Numbered from the stretch's first letter, positions 1 through 8,458 are shown. The stretch is DNA of 64,000 bases from JBBQWZ01 sp038210135 (GCA_038210135.1 JBBQWZ010000017.1:1-64000); one strand, 5' to 3'. Made by a program: numbers and translations. The notes: generated by a model from the sequence alone, not told the origin.

Positions 1-62
1 GAATCTGCTCCAGGCTCCCCGCTTCCGTATCGTCCATGCTGATGACCAATCCCCAGCATCCC

Positions 63-132
63 GATCCATCCCCTCTCCAGGCTCATCTTGCGTGAGAATC
101 CATCCCCACCTTCAGGCTCATCTTGCGTGAGA
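63..132. repeat. Tandem duplication of a unit of about 35 bp
   Basis: Two adjacent copies (about 63-97 and 98-132) share an identical 20-base core, at 78-97 and 113-132, preceded by a similar pyrimidine-rich stretch. They lie upstream of hfq. No gene is evident in the first 270 bases. Confidence 0.7.
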
Positions 133-270
133 CAAGAGTCCTGCCACCCCCCGTGAAACGTTAAGGTATGATGAAAGAAAACCGTTACCCGTCGCTGTTG
201 AACTGGACTCAACCCAGACCGGCGCAACGAAATAAAAATGGGGCCTACTTTTTTGGCCCGAAGAGGTTGT

Positions 271-600
271 ATGGAAAAGCAGGCGCAAAACATCCAGGAG
301 GCGTTTCTCAACAACGCCCGCAAAGAGAAAACGTTCCTCACCATCTACCTGATGAGCGGCGTCAAACTCTCTGGCCGGATCAAGAGCTTCGACAAATATT
401 CCGTCGTCCTCGAAACCAACAATCAGGAACAGTTGATCTTCAAACACGCGATCTCGACCGTCGTCGTCTCTCGCCCCTTCCACGCCGGACCCGGCGGCGG
501 AAATACGGGCGTGATGGCTTCCGCGGCGGGGCCGTCCACTCCTGGGGTGCCGGTCCACGCTGGACCCGGATTCTCGTCACCGTCCCACTCGGAGGAATAG
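271..600 (+). CDS. hfq: RNA chaperone Hfq
   Basis: Encodes a 109-residue Hfq, the Sm-like hexameric chaperone that pairs small RNAs with mRNAs. The N-terminal part (about residues 3-68) has the Sm1 region with LTIYLMSGVKLSGRI and the Sm2 KHAIST signature. The remaining 40 or so residues form a Gly/Pro/Ser-rich, probably disordered tail. I chose the ATG at 271 because it follows an AGAGG box (262-266) and matches the usual Hfq start; an in-frame ATG at 238 would add 11 unusual residues. It sits directly upstream of hflX, the classical hfq-hflX order, and its 3' end carries the hflX ribosome-binding site. Confidence 0.95.
   Translation: MEKQAQNIQEAFLNNARKEKTFLTIYLMSGVKLSGRIKSFDKYSVVLETNNQEQLIFKHAISTVVVSRPFHAGPGGGNTGVMASAAGPSTPGVPVHAGPGFSSPSHSEE
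591..595 (+). promoter_or_regulatory. Shine-Dalgarno GGAGG that points to a CTG start for hflX
   Basis: GGAGG lies five bases before CTG at 601, immediately after the hfq stop codon (598-600). The next conventional start, GTG at 664, has no such box and would delete conserved N-terminal HflX residues. Confidence 0.6.
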
Positions 601-1971
601 CTGCCACAGCAGCTCGAATCTACGGCCGTTCCGCGCGAGGTCGCCATCCTCGTCGGGCTCGAAGTGTCTTCCGGCCGCAAGGCCCCAGTTCCCGAATGGC
701 AATCCTTCACCGCCGCTGAATCTCTGGATGAACTGGCCGTCCTCGCCGAAAGCGCCGGAGCCATTGTCGCCGACCGCGAACTCCAGCACCGCCCGCGCGC
801 CGAAGCCGCTACCCTCATCGGATCCGGCAAAGTCGAGGAACTCGCCGCCAAGGTCAAGTTTCACGAAGCCAGCCTGGTCATCTTCGATCGCGAGCTGACG
901 CCCACCCAGCTTCGCAATCTCGAAAAATCGCTCGACGTCAAAGTCATCGATCGCACCCAGCTGATCCTCGACATCTTCGCCCGCCGCGCCCGCACCAGTG
1001 AAGGCAAGCTGCAAGTCGAACTCGCCCAGTTGAACTACCTGCTGCCCCGGCTCACCGGACACGGAGCCGCCATGTCGCGCCTCGGCGGCGGCATCGGCAC
1101 CCGCGGACCCGGTGAAACCAAGCTCGAAACCGACCGCCGGCGCATCTCGCAGCGCATCGACATCGTCAAGCGGAGCCTCAAGAAAGTCCGCGCCGGACGC
1201 GGCATCCAGCGTCAGCAGCGCCAGGATGTCCCGCTCGCGACCATTGCTCTCGTCGGCTACACCAACGCGGGAAAATCGACGCTGTTCAACCGCCTCACCG
1301 GAGCCTCCGTGATGGCCGACGCCCGCATGTTCGCGACGCTCGATCCCACCGTCCGGCACGCCACCTTGCCCTCGCATCGCCGCGTACTGTTCAGCGACAC
1401 CGTCGGCTTCATCCGGAACCTGCCGACCACGCTGGTGCAGGCTTTCCGCGCGACCCTCGAAGAAGTCACCGAAGCGCAATTGCTGCTCCACATCGTCGAC
1501 GCCTCCGCGCCCTTCGCTCCGCAGTACACCGCCCACGTGCTCCAATTGCTGGGCGAGATCGGAGCCGGATCGACACCGCGGATCCTGGTTCTGAACAAGC
1601 TGGACCTGCTCGAGAATCCCGACGTCAAAGCCATCTCCGAGCGCATCCTCGGCGAGGCCCAGTTGGCGGAAGATGCCGCCTCCGAAACCCCCGCGCAGCG
1701 TACCTCCGTCGCCGTTTCCGCCCGCACCGGCGATGGCGTTGCCGCCGTTCTCGCCGCCATCGACCAGACTCTGTCACTCGATCCGGTCGCGCCCGCGCGC
1801 TTCCGCGTGCCCTCCGGCGACGGCGGTCCGCTGCATTGGATCCACGAATTCGGCCGTGTGAAAGCGACCGAATATGACGGCGATTGGTGCATCGTAGATG
1901 CCGAGGCTCCCGCCTCCTTGCGCCGCCGTTTGGCCGAGTATCTGGTGACCGAAACGGAACAGCCCGCCTGA
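601..1971 (+). CDS. hflX: Ribosome-splitting GTPase HflX
   Basis: HflX binds the 50S subunit and dissociates stalled or stressed 70S ribosomes. The protein is about 456 residues if started at CTG 601. It shows the HflX N-terminal domain, the glycine-rich signature GGGIGTRGPGETKLE, then the G domain: G1 GYTNAGKST, G3 DTVGF and G4 NKLD. Starting at GTG 664 would remove 21 residues, including AILVGLE, which resembles the conserved first strand of the family. The CTG at 601 has a well-spaced GGAGG, so I prefer it. The gene is in the same frame as hfq and separated from it only by the stop codon, so translational coupling is likely. The exact start is inferred. Confidence 0.93.
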   Translation: MPQQLESTAVPREVAILVGLEVSSGRKAPVPEWQSFTAAESLDELAVLAESAGAIVADRELQHRPRAEAATLIGSGKVEELAAKVKFHEASLVIFDRELTPTQLRNLEKSLDVKVIDRTQLILDIFARRARTSEGKLQVELAQLNYLLPRLTGHGAAMSRLGGGIGTRGPGETKLETDRRRISQRIDIVKRSLKKVRAGRGIQRQQRQDVPLATIALVGYTNAGKSTLFNRLTGASVMADARMFATLDPTVRHATLPSHRRVLFSDTVGFIRNLPTTLVQAFRATLEEVTEAQLLLHIVDASAPFAPQYTAHVLQLLGEIGAGSTPRILVLNKLDLLENPDVKAISERILGEAQLAEDAASETPAQRTSVAVSARTGDGVAAVLAAIDQTLSLDPVAPARFRVPSGDGGPLHWIHEFGRVKATEYDGDWCIVDAEAPASLRRRLAEYLVTETEQPA

Positions 1972-2057
1972 CGCCGTGCAGGCGGCGGCTTCCTGGTTTA
2001 TGCTCTTGAGTGAGCCTCCGGTTTGATCCTGGGCGTATCAGCTGAATCGATGGAGCG

Positions 2058-2717
2058 ATGAATCTCCCCAACGCGCTCACCCTACTGCGCATCTTCTTCG
2101 TGCCCTTGCTGGTAGCAGCACTGGTCGGGGAGAAGCTTGGCCTCGACCGGCTTCTCAGCGTCAACGTCGCGCCCGAGTTCGTGGCTCTCGCCATCTTCCT
2201 GGCCGCCGCCGCAACCGATCTTCTCGATGGCTATCTCGCCCGTCGCTGGGGCCAGGTGACCACCGTCGGAACCCTGCTCGATCCCATCGCCGACAAACTG
2301 CTGATCTCCGCCGCCCTCGTCTCGCTGGTGCAAACCCAGCACATCGCCGGCTGGATGGCGATCCTGATTATCGGCCGTGAATTCGCCGTCACCGGCCTAC
2401 GCAGCATTGCCGCCGCCGAGCACTACACCATCCAGGCCAGCGACCTCGGCAAAACCAAAATGGTGTTCCAAGTGGTCGCCGTCTCCGCCGTCTTGCTCAG
2501 CATCCATTGGCAGGAACTCCGCCCCTTCGCCGACTTCGGAATGTGGATGGTGGTCTTCTTCGGAGTCGCCTCCGCCATTCAGTATTTCCGCAAATTCTGG
2601 CGCGTGCTCGACACCCAGATCAAGGTCCGCCGCCGCCGCGAATTGCTCCTTCTCGAACGCGCTAAGCAGAGAGCGGAGCGGCGTCGCTCGCGCGCAGTGG
2701 GTCAGCCGACACTCTAG
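2058..2717 (+). CDS. pgsA: CDP-diacylglycerol--glycerol-3-phosphate 3-phosphatidyltransferase
   Basis: Makes phosphatidylglycerol phosphate, the committed step to phosphatidylglycerol and cardiolipin, in the inner membrane. The 219-residue protein carries the complete CDP-alcohol phosphotransferase motif D-x2-DG-x2-AR-x8-G-x3-D-x3-D (starting DLLDGYLARR and ending at LLDPIADK) and about five hydrophobic segments. The C-terminus is very basic and Arg-rich. Its last 56 bases overlap the 3' end of the convergent persulfide dioxygenase gene. Phosphatidylglycerophosphate synthase is the best call from the motif and length; other CDP-alcohol transferases cannot be fully excluded. Confidence 0.85.
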   Translation: MNLPNALTLLRIFFVPLLVAALVGEKLGLDRLLSVNVAPEFVALAIFLAAAATDLLDGYLARRWGQVTTVGTLLDPIADKLLISAALVSLVQTQHIAGWMAILIIGREFAVTGLRSIAAAEHYTIQASDLGKTKMVFQVVAVSAVLLSIHWQELRPFADFGMWMVVFFGVASAIQYFRKFWRVLDTQIKVRRRRELLLLERAKQRAERRRSRAVGQPTL

Positions 2718-4071
2718 GAAGTCCGCAAGTTTCCCACGCGTCGAAGCCGCCAATCACGTTCCAGACGTCCTTCCACCCGGCTTTCTGCAGCAGGCTGGTT
2801 CCGATCGAACTTCGATAGCCGCCCTTGCAGTGGACCGCAATCGGCTTGGTCGGGTCCAGGTCATCGAGCATCGTCGTCAGCTTGTGCAGTGGCTTCAGCT
2901 TCGCATTCGGAATGTGCCCGCTATCATATTCCGGCTGCCGCCTGACATCGACGATCTGGAAATCGCCGATCGCTTTCGACAAATCGTCCACGGAAATCTG
3001 ATGGACACTCTCGATTGCGCGCCCCTGTTTGAGCCAGGTGTCCATGCCGCCCGCGAGCCAGCCTTTCACGTTCTCAATTCCAACCCGCGCCAGCCGCATC
3101 CGCGCTTCGTCGGCTTGCTGCGGATCCTCGGCGACCAGCACGATCTGCTCGTCCAGCCCCAGGATGGTTCCCGCCCACGACGCGAACTGCCCCGCCAGCG
3201 CGATGTGAACCGCATCCGGAACGTGCCCCGCGCCGAACTGCTGTTGGGGACGCGTATCGAGCACCGTCGCGCCCGCCGCCTGCTTCGCAATCAGCTGATC
3301 TGGATCCAGCGCTTCGAGCGGAGCCAGCTCCGTCAACGCACCGGCGCCGGTTCGATTCAACTCCGCGTCTTTCGCGAAGTACGCCGGGCGCTCCGGTAAC
3401 TCCGCCGTCAGCAGCCGAATGAATTCGTCCTTCGAACCAGCGCGCAACGCGTAGTTCGTAGCCCGTTCCTTGCCGATCGTCGAAACGCGTTCCGGACGCA
3501 TCTGGCGACCGCAAAGGGAGCCCGCGCCGTGCGCCGGATACACTTCCACGTCATCCCCAAGCTTCAGAAGCTTGCCATGCAGACTGTCGTACAACATTCC
3601 CGCCAATTGCTGCGGAGTCAGATCGCCGGAAAGATCCGGCCTGCCTACGTCGCCAATGAACAGAGCGTCCCCGGTCAACGCGGCGCATGGCTCCGGCCCT
3701 TTGTCGAGGTCCGTCACCACGATCGTGATGCTCTCGATGGTGTGCCCCGGCGTTTCGAGAACGTGCAGCACGCAGCGCCCGAAACGGATCTCGTCTCCAT
3801 CGACCACCGGCTCGTGCGGGAACGTGGCGCCGGCGCGCGCGCCGACATAGATCTTAGCGCCGGTGCGTTCCGCCAGTTCGCGATGGCCCGAAACGAAGTC
3901 GGCGTGCAAATGGGTTTCAAGGATGTGCTCGATCTGCAGACCCTGGCGTTCGGCTTCTTCGATATAGATCCCGACATCGCGCTGCGGATCCACTACCGCC
4001 GCCACGCCATCCGAGCCGATCATGTACGACGCATGCGAAAGACAGGTGAGGTAGAACTGCTGAAAGTACAT
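2662..4071 (-). CDS. CstB-like persulfide dioxygenase with two rhodanese domains
   Basis: A 469-residue, three-domain sulfur-detoxification enzyme. Residues about 1-230 are a metallo-beta-lactamase fold of the ETHE1 type, with the iron-ligand motif THLHADFVSGH, a GDALFIGDVGRPDL Asp region and a YPAHGAGS His. A first rhodanese domain follows (about 265-350). Its active-site loop reads VLVAEDPQQ and lacks the catalytic Cys. The second rhodanese domain (about 365-455) has the intact loop VHCKGGYRSS. This order, with a dead middle domain, matches staphylococcal CstB, which oxidises persulfides and yields thiosulfate. The ATG at 4071 begins MYFQQF; an upstream in-frame ATG at 4104 is less likely. 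The 3' end overlaps pgsA. Confidence 0.85.
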   Translation of the reverse strand: MYFQQFYLTCLSHASYMIGSDGVAAVVDPQRDVGIYIEEAERQGLQIEHILETHLHADFVSGHRELAERTGAKIYVGARAGATFPHEPVVDGDEIRFGRCVLHVLETPGHTIESITIVVTDLDKGPEPCAALTGDALFIGDVGRPDLSGDLTPQQLAGMLYDSLHGKLLKLGDDVEVYPAHGAGSLCGRQMRPERVSTIGKERATNYALRAGSKDEFIRLLTAELPERPAYFAKDAELNRTGAGALTELAPLEALDPDQLIAKQAAGATVLDTRPQQQFGAGHVPDAVHIALAGQFASWAGTILGLDEQIVLVAEDPQQADEARMRLARVGIENVKGWLAGGMDTWLKQGRAIESVHQISVDDLSKAIGDFQIVDVRRQPEYDSGHIPNAKLKPLHKLTTMLDDLDPTKPIAVHCKGGYRSSIGTSLLQKAGWKDVWNVIGGFDAWETCGLPRVSADPLRASDAAPLSA

Positions 4072-4162
4072 GTTCGATTTGAGTGTATTCCCTGGGCGTT
4101 CCAAACGCGAGGCGTCTAGTGGTGTCTGTGTGATCCGTGTAGTGCGCGACTACCTGCGTTAT

Positions 4163-4184
4163 AACCCCGCCCGTCAGGGCGGGG
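4163..4184. repeat. GC-rich hairpin, 8-bp stem with GTCA/TGAC loop
   Basis: A perfect 8-bp stem (4165-4172 with 4177-4184) closes a 4-base loop. Read on the minus strand it is CCCCGCCC-TGAC-GGGCGGGG-TT. A relative with the same TGAC loop and trailing TT lies at 11094-11115. The T-rich run after it on the plus strand is short, so it is not a convincing terminator. Confidence 0.6.
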
Positions 4185-4292
4185 ACTCGTTTTCAGTCAA
4201 CCGTGGTCAAGGTCGATCGCGGACAGCCCACTAGCGAAGCTCGCGCGCAGACGACTTCATTACGGTCCTCGACCGATCCTGGTTGCGCCACC

Positions 4293-5513
4293 CTAGCGCG
4301 CTTCGCGATTGTAAATCTTGACGCGGAAAAACGGCTTCTCTTTCTCCGCCGGATCCATCTGGAAGGTCTGCTCCGTTTTCGCCGGATCATAGTCGCGCCA
4401 CAGCCAGGCGAGCGAAACCGGAAGCTCGGAAAAGCCGCCGATGCCGCTATGCGCTCCGCCGCCGAAGGTGAAGTGGAAGTCGTATTCGCGCAGCTTCAGC
4501 GAATTCACCAGTTGGATATTCTGCAGCGGCCAACTGCCATGGTCGTTTTCGAGATCCTCGCTGCCGTCCTGCACCCAGACGCGGATGTTGCGCTTCGCCT
4601 CTTTACGAATCTTATTGGGATACACGTTGCCGCCGTCGAGCACGCCCGGATGCCACTGGATGCTGGTGAAACTGCCGATCCGCGAGATCACGCGGCTGAA
4701 CTGATCCGGCAGAAACCAGGCCGCGTTCAGCGCGCAAATTCCGCCCGACGATTGGCCGGTGATCGCGCGGCTGTAACTGTCTTTGCGCAGGTTGTATTTC
4801 GTGGCCAGATCCGCCAGAACTTCGTCGCGCAGGAAGCGCGCATAGGTGTCGTTGACGGAATCGTACTGCACGCTCCGGATCGACTTGTCGCCGACCTTGC
4901 CCGGCGAAATAAAGACGTGGATGGCAACGGGAATCTTCTTCTGGTGCGTCAGATTGTCGATCACGATCGGCACGCGCGAATCGCTTTCGCGCTTCACATG
5001 CTGTTCGCCATCCTGCCACACCATCACCGCCGTCGGCGTCTTCGCGTCGTATTGCGCCGGCACGTAGACCCAGTAATCGCAGAGCATCCCGGCGTAGATC
5101 TTGCTGGTCCAAATCAGTTTCTCCGAAATCTTGCCTTGCGGCACGCCGGGCTTCTCGTAGGAATCGGGCAGATAGGCCGGAATGTCGGCGCGCCCGCCGA
5201 ACAGCTTGCCGCCAATCAGGTATGAGAACGAATGCGATTCACCGGGTGCGAGCTTCGCGTTCTGATACCAGAGCGTCGGATTCGGCCCGCGCTTCATCGC
5301 GGTGGGAGTTCCGCGATCGAGAACCAGCCTCGGCTCCGAATCGGCTTGAATCGCGAACAGAAATTCGTCGGCGTAGCCTTTCCAGGCCGTGCCCTTCTTC
5401 AAGGTGTCGTCACTAAACTTCGCCGACTCCAAAGTAGGAGCCTGCGCAAGCAAGGCGATCGGGACTATCAGGAACAGAGCAGCGCAAGCGCGCAAAGGCG
5501 TCATGCGAACCAC
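4293..5513 (-). CDS. Secreted esterase of the Fes/esterase D alpha/beta-hydrolase family
   Basis: A 406-residue protein beginning with a signal peptide (hydrophobic ALFLIVPIALLAQA), so probably exported. The C-terminal half is an alpha/beta hydrolase of the enterochelin-esterase/esterase D type. It has a nucleophile elbow GQSSGG at about residue 255, a following SRVISRIGSF strand and a late HFTFGGGAHS segment giving the likely catalytic His. An N-terminal beta-sandwich-like region precedes it. The substrate is unknown; relatives cleave siderophore, feruloyl or carbohydrate esters. It stands alone between intergenic repeats. The start could also be the ATG three codons in. Confidence 0.75.
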   Translation of the reverse strand: MVRMTPLRACAALFLIVPIALLAQAPTLESAKFSDDTLKKGTAWKGYADEFLFAIQADSEPRLVLDRGTPTAMKRGPNPTLWYQNAKLAPGESHSFSYLIGGKLFGGRADIPAYLPDSYEKPGVPQGKISEKLIWTSKIYAGMLCDYWVYVPAQYDAKTPTAVMVWQDGEQHVKRESDSRVPIVIDNLTHQKKIPVAIHVFISPGKVGDKSIRSVQYDSVNDTYARFLRDEVLADLATKYNLRKDSYSRAITGQSSGGICALNAAWFLPDQFSRVISRIGSFTSIQWHPGVLDGGNVYPNKIRKEAKRNIRVWVQDGSEDLENDHGSWPLQNIQLVNSLKLREYDFHFTFGGGAHSGIGGFSELPVSLAWLWRDYDPAKTEQTFQMDPAEKEKPFFRVKIYNREAR

Positions 5514-5551
5514 GATAGCGCGGGGGCAACGTCAGCAGGAAACGCGAACCG

Positions 5552-5662
5552 TCGAGGCGCGCACGCAGCGGCACGAAGTGCCGCGAAGTAAGTGCCCCAA
5601 AGACCACACCGCACCCATCCGAGCCGCGACTTGAGCGCTCCGAAGGAGCGCACCAGGAGCGG
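5552..5662. repeat. Dispersed intergenic repeat, copy A (inverted relative to 34557-34673)
   Basis: About 110 bases that match the reverse complement of 34557-34673 over most of their length. The best-conserved blocks are the TCGAGGCGCGCACG stretch, the palindrome CGGCACGAAGTGCCG, the block CCGAGCCGCGACT and the palindromic GCTCCGAAG(G/A)AGC. Both copies are intergenic. Confidence 0.75.
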
Positions 5663-5665
5663 AAA

Positions 5666-6568
5666 CTAACTTGAAACCCCGCCCACCGGCTCCGCGCCAC
5701 CCCGCCCCAGCGGAGCCTTCCACAGCATGTAGAACAACACCGCCACCATCGCCGTCGTCAGCAGACTGCCCTCCGGCCCATACTCCCCGCCGCTGACCAG
5801 CACGCCCGCTTTCCAGCGGATCGCTAGGCCGGTGACGTTCAACGCAAACCCGCTCAGATTCACTCCAAACAGCGGCAGCGCCCAGTTCCATCCAAAATGC
5901 AGTCCGATCGAAAGCCACAGCGTGCCGGTGCGCACGTACGCGTACCCCAACAGCACGCCCCACAGCACCGTATTCAAAATACCCAACGGAGTCGCACCCG
6001 GATTTCCCGCGTGCACCAAGCCGAAGAACATGCTGATCGGCAGGATCGTGGTGAATGGTCCGAACGCCTTGACCAGCGCCTGAAATCCATACCCGCGAAA
6101 CAGTAGCTCTTCGCCGAAAGCGCCGAACAGCAAAACGATGGACACAAACAGCAGGCTCACCCACTGCGGCGAACCCTTCCATTCGAAGGAGGCAAGTTGG
6201 AAAATCACGGGCAGCAGAATCACGACCGCCGCCGCCACCGCACCCATGCCGATCCCGGCAAACAGCGTCGAGCGCGAACCGGCCGTCCAGCCCAGCCCGA
6301 CACCCGTCATCCGGCTGCCTTCGTGAATCCGCAACGAAACTCCATTCGCAATCGCCGCCGACGCGAACACCGCCATCACCGATCCGACAAAAAGGAATTC
6401 GTTCGCCTGACCGCTCGGCGTCGTCGCTACGATATGGACGATCGTGCCGAACACCATCTGGCAGACTACCGCGAGGAAAACGAAAATGCCCACCCGCAGC
6501 AGGATCGCCAGTTTGTCCGGTTTCGCCGGAGCCTCGGGAGCTTTCGGTATGGCTCGCGTTAAGTCCAT
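5666..6568 (-). CDS. CPBP-family intramembrane metalloprotease
   Basis: A 300-residue integral membrane protein of the CAAX protease and bacteriocin-processing (Abi, PF02517) family. It has about eight hydrophobic segments. The family motifs are present: EELLFRG (residues 153-159, EExxxR), FFGLVHAGNPG and LHFGWNW supplying His and Asn ligands. Bacterial members are suspected membrane proteases; substrates are mostly unknown. The ATG at 6568 was chosen because the further upstream reading contains only Arg-rich sequence from the overlapping kinase region. It lies 25 bases downstream of the GHMP kinase gene on the same strand, so the two may be co-transcribed. Confidence 0.82.
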   Translation of the reverse strand: MDLTRAIPKAPEAPAKPDKLAILLRVGIFVFLAVVCQMVFGTIVHIVATTPSGQANEFLFVGSVMAVFASAAIANGVSLRIHEGSRMTGVGLGWTAGSRSTLFAGIGMGAVAAAVVILLPVIFQLASFEWKGSPQWVSLLFVSIVLLFGAFGEELLFRGYGFQALVKAFGPFTTILPISMFFGLVHAGNPGATPLGILNTVLWGVLLGYAYVRTGTLWLSIGLHFGWNWALPLFGVNLSGFALNVTGLAIRWKAGVLVSGGEYGPEGSLLTTAMVAVLFYMLWKAPLGRGGAEPVGGVSS

Positions 6569-6593
6569 CGCGTCTCTGCTTTGGGCGCTCAGC

Positions 6594-7625
6594 CTAAAGC
6601 CCGGCGCCTTGCGCCAGAGGCTTCTGCGACGCCACGCGGACTCCGCGTTTCGACACCTTCGCCGGAAGAACCCGCGCGCCTTCGCGCTCGATGGCCGCCG
6701 CCACCCGAGGCGCGCTACCCGGTTCCACCAGAAACAAGACGCACCCGCCGCCGCCCGCGCCGCAGACTTTGGCAGCCTTCGCACCGGCCCGCTTCGTGAC
6801 CTCGATCATGCGGTCGATCAGCGGAGTCGTAATGCCCGGCGCATTGCGTTTCCGATTGGTCCATTCTTCGCGCAACAGCCGTTCGGCGTCGGGCCAATCG
6901 CCGCGTTCGAGCGCCGCGCGCATACCGTTCGCAATCGCCGCGATTGTCGCGAAGTTGCGCTGGACCTTCTTGTCGCCGCCGATGTGCGCCTTGGTCACTT
7001 CCCAGTTGTTAATCCCGGAATTCCGCGGCTCGCCGGTATACGCAAGAACGAATCGGCTGTCGAGTTCCACATGATCGACCGGAATCGCATGCCGCGCCAG
7101 ACCGTCCACCCGCAGCTCGATCGCATTCACGCCGCCGTACATCGCCGGGTAGTAATCCTGGCAGCCGGTCGAAACGCGGATGATCTGCGCCTCGATATTC
7201 TGCGAAATCTCGCGTAGCTTCTCGATTGAATAGCCGGTGCCGCAATACCTGTTCAACGCGCTGGTGGTCGCAATGATCATCGCCGACGATCCGGAAATGC
7301 CGGCTCCGGCGGGAGACTGGGAGTACGTCTCAATCTCGATGCCACCCTCCGGACGGAAGAACCGCAGGATGTGCGCGACCAGCGGTAGCTTATGTTTTTT
7401 CGCCGCGCGCAGGGCGTCGAGCGAATCGTAGGTCTCTTCGCACTTCAGGTCACGCGAACGAATGACGACCTTCGAATCCGTACGCGATTCGAGTACGCAG
7501 CCGGTGTAAATATTAACCGCGAAGTTCACGGTGACACCGCTCTCGTGAAACAGGTACAGCGGCCAGATGTCGAGCGTTCCCCCAGCCAGATCGACGCGGC
7601 AAGGGGCTTCGGAAGTAATTCTCAT
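6594..7625 (-). CDS. GHMP-family kinase, sugar-kinase type
   Basis: A 343-residue GHMP-superfamily kinase. The N-terminal APCRVDLAGG motif, the ATP-binding loop SPAGAGISGSSAM (residues 104-116) and the C-terminal KVCGAGGGGCV motif 3 are all present. The overall length and the segment around RVSTGCQDYYPAMYGG resemble heptose-7-phosphate or fucose kinases (HddA/FKP type) rather than mevalonate or homoserine kinase. No heptose, fucose or LPS genes are adjacent, so the substrate remains open. It is followed on the same strand by the CPBP protease gene. Confidence 0.8.
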   Translation of the reverse strand: MRITSEAPCRVDLAGGTLDIWPLYLFHESGVTVNFAVNIYTGCVLESRTDSKVVIRSRDLKCEETYDSLDALRAAKKHKLPLVAHILRFFRPEGGIEIETYSQSPAGAGISGSSAMIIATTSALNRYCGTGYSIEKLREISQNIEAQIIRVSTGCQDYYPAMYGGVNAIELRVDGLARHAIPVDHVELDSRFVLAYTGEPRNSGINNWEVTKAHIGGDKKVQRNFATIAAIANGMRAALERGDWPDAERLLREEWTNRKRNAPGITTPLIDRMIEVTKRAGAKAAKVCGAGGGGCVLFLVEPGSAPRVAAAIEREGARVLPAKVSKRGVRVASQKPLAQGAGL

Positions 7626-7704
7626 GGCAGCTTACGCCTACGCGCTCCGCCCCAGTATAGCCGCTAGCCGCAGCGCGAGCCGCAATCCGGCACGACCAGC
7701 GGAA

Positions 7705-8397
7705 TCATTCTTCGACTATGCTCACTTTTGGCTCTTCCGGCTTGCGCGCGCCCGGCAGCGCGAACAATAAGGCGGTATTCACGACTACCAGGCCCGCCGC
7801 CAGCTTCAGCGCCAGCGCGGGCAGATTTTCCGTCGTCATGGATCGCGAAATGGAATCGCTGACCGATTCCGGCCCAAAAACAATCAGCGCCAGCACCCCG
7901 AAGAACATCAAGCGCAGCCCTATCTTTGCCGCCCCCGCGGAAAACTTCAGCGTCACAATCGCGGTGAATTCCGCGACGAAAATCGACGCCAGCAGCCCCA
8001 GCCCCAACGCCGAAATCAGTACCGGAGTCGCGGGCAACAAAATCTTGCCGTACCAGTGCCGCAGGTTGACCACTCCGAAACCGAGAACCAGCATCAGCAC
8101 CGAGATCAACCAGCCATATAAAGAGACCAACGCGACTCGTGCGAAATAGACCATGGCCGGGGGCACCGCGGTTCCATCCGCCAACAGCATCTCCGCCATC
8201 AACGGACCCGAGAACAGCAGCCCGATCGAGCAATACGCCAGCACGAACCGCGTATCCAGAAATTCGAAGCCCTTCATCCACGGCACCAGCACACCGAACG
8301 CCGCCAGGACGAGGAGCGTTACCAGATAACTCCGTAGGTTGCCCCTGCGGATCAGTTGGCGGCTTTCAAAACCCAAAGCGCCAAAGAAATTCGACAT
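7705..8397 (-). CDS. Integral membrane protein, ABC-2-permease-like
   Basis: A 230-residue protein of about six transmembrane helices with short loops and a charged C-terminal tail (ARKPEEPKVSIVEE). The alternating hydrophobic pattern and the ALGFESRQLIRRGN lead-in resemble ABC-2-type permease subunits, but no ATPase gene is adjacent, so no function is assigned. The ATG at 8397 was preferred over a further upstream in-frame start, because the extra 37 residues are not hydrophobic and overlap the divergent intergenic region shared with the PilZ gene. Confidence 0.65.
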   Translation of the reverse strand: MSNFFGALGFESRQLIRRGNLRSYLVTLLVLAAFGVLVPWMKGFEFLDTRFVLAYCSIGLLFSGPLMAEMLLADGTAVPPAMVYFARVALVSLYGWLISVLMLVLGFGVVNLRHWYGKILLPATPVLISALGLGLLASIFVAEFTAIVTLKFSAGAAKIGLRLMFFGVLALIVFGPESVSDSISRSMTTENLPALALKLAAGLVVVNTALLFALPGARKPEEPKVSIVEE

Positions 8398-8458
8398 GCC
8401 GCCATCATACAATGAGGTTCTGCCAGGACGTTCCCCGGAATTGGCATATGCCGGGACG

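Noticed and set aside
577..1545. A 322-codon minus-strand frame opposite hflX
   Set aside because: Antisense shadow of a confident gene, without family features.
4163..4200. Intrinsic terminator at the hairpin near 4170
   Set aside because: The T-run after the stem is only a few bases with interruptions, and the same hairpin type recurs elsewhere as a repeat.
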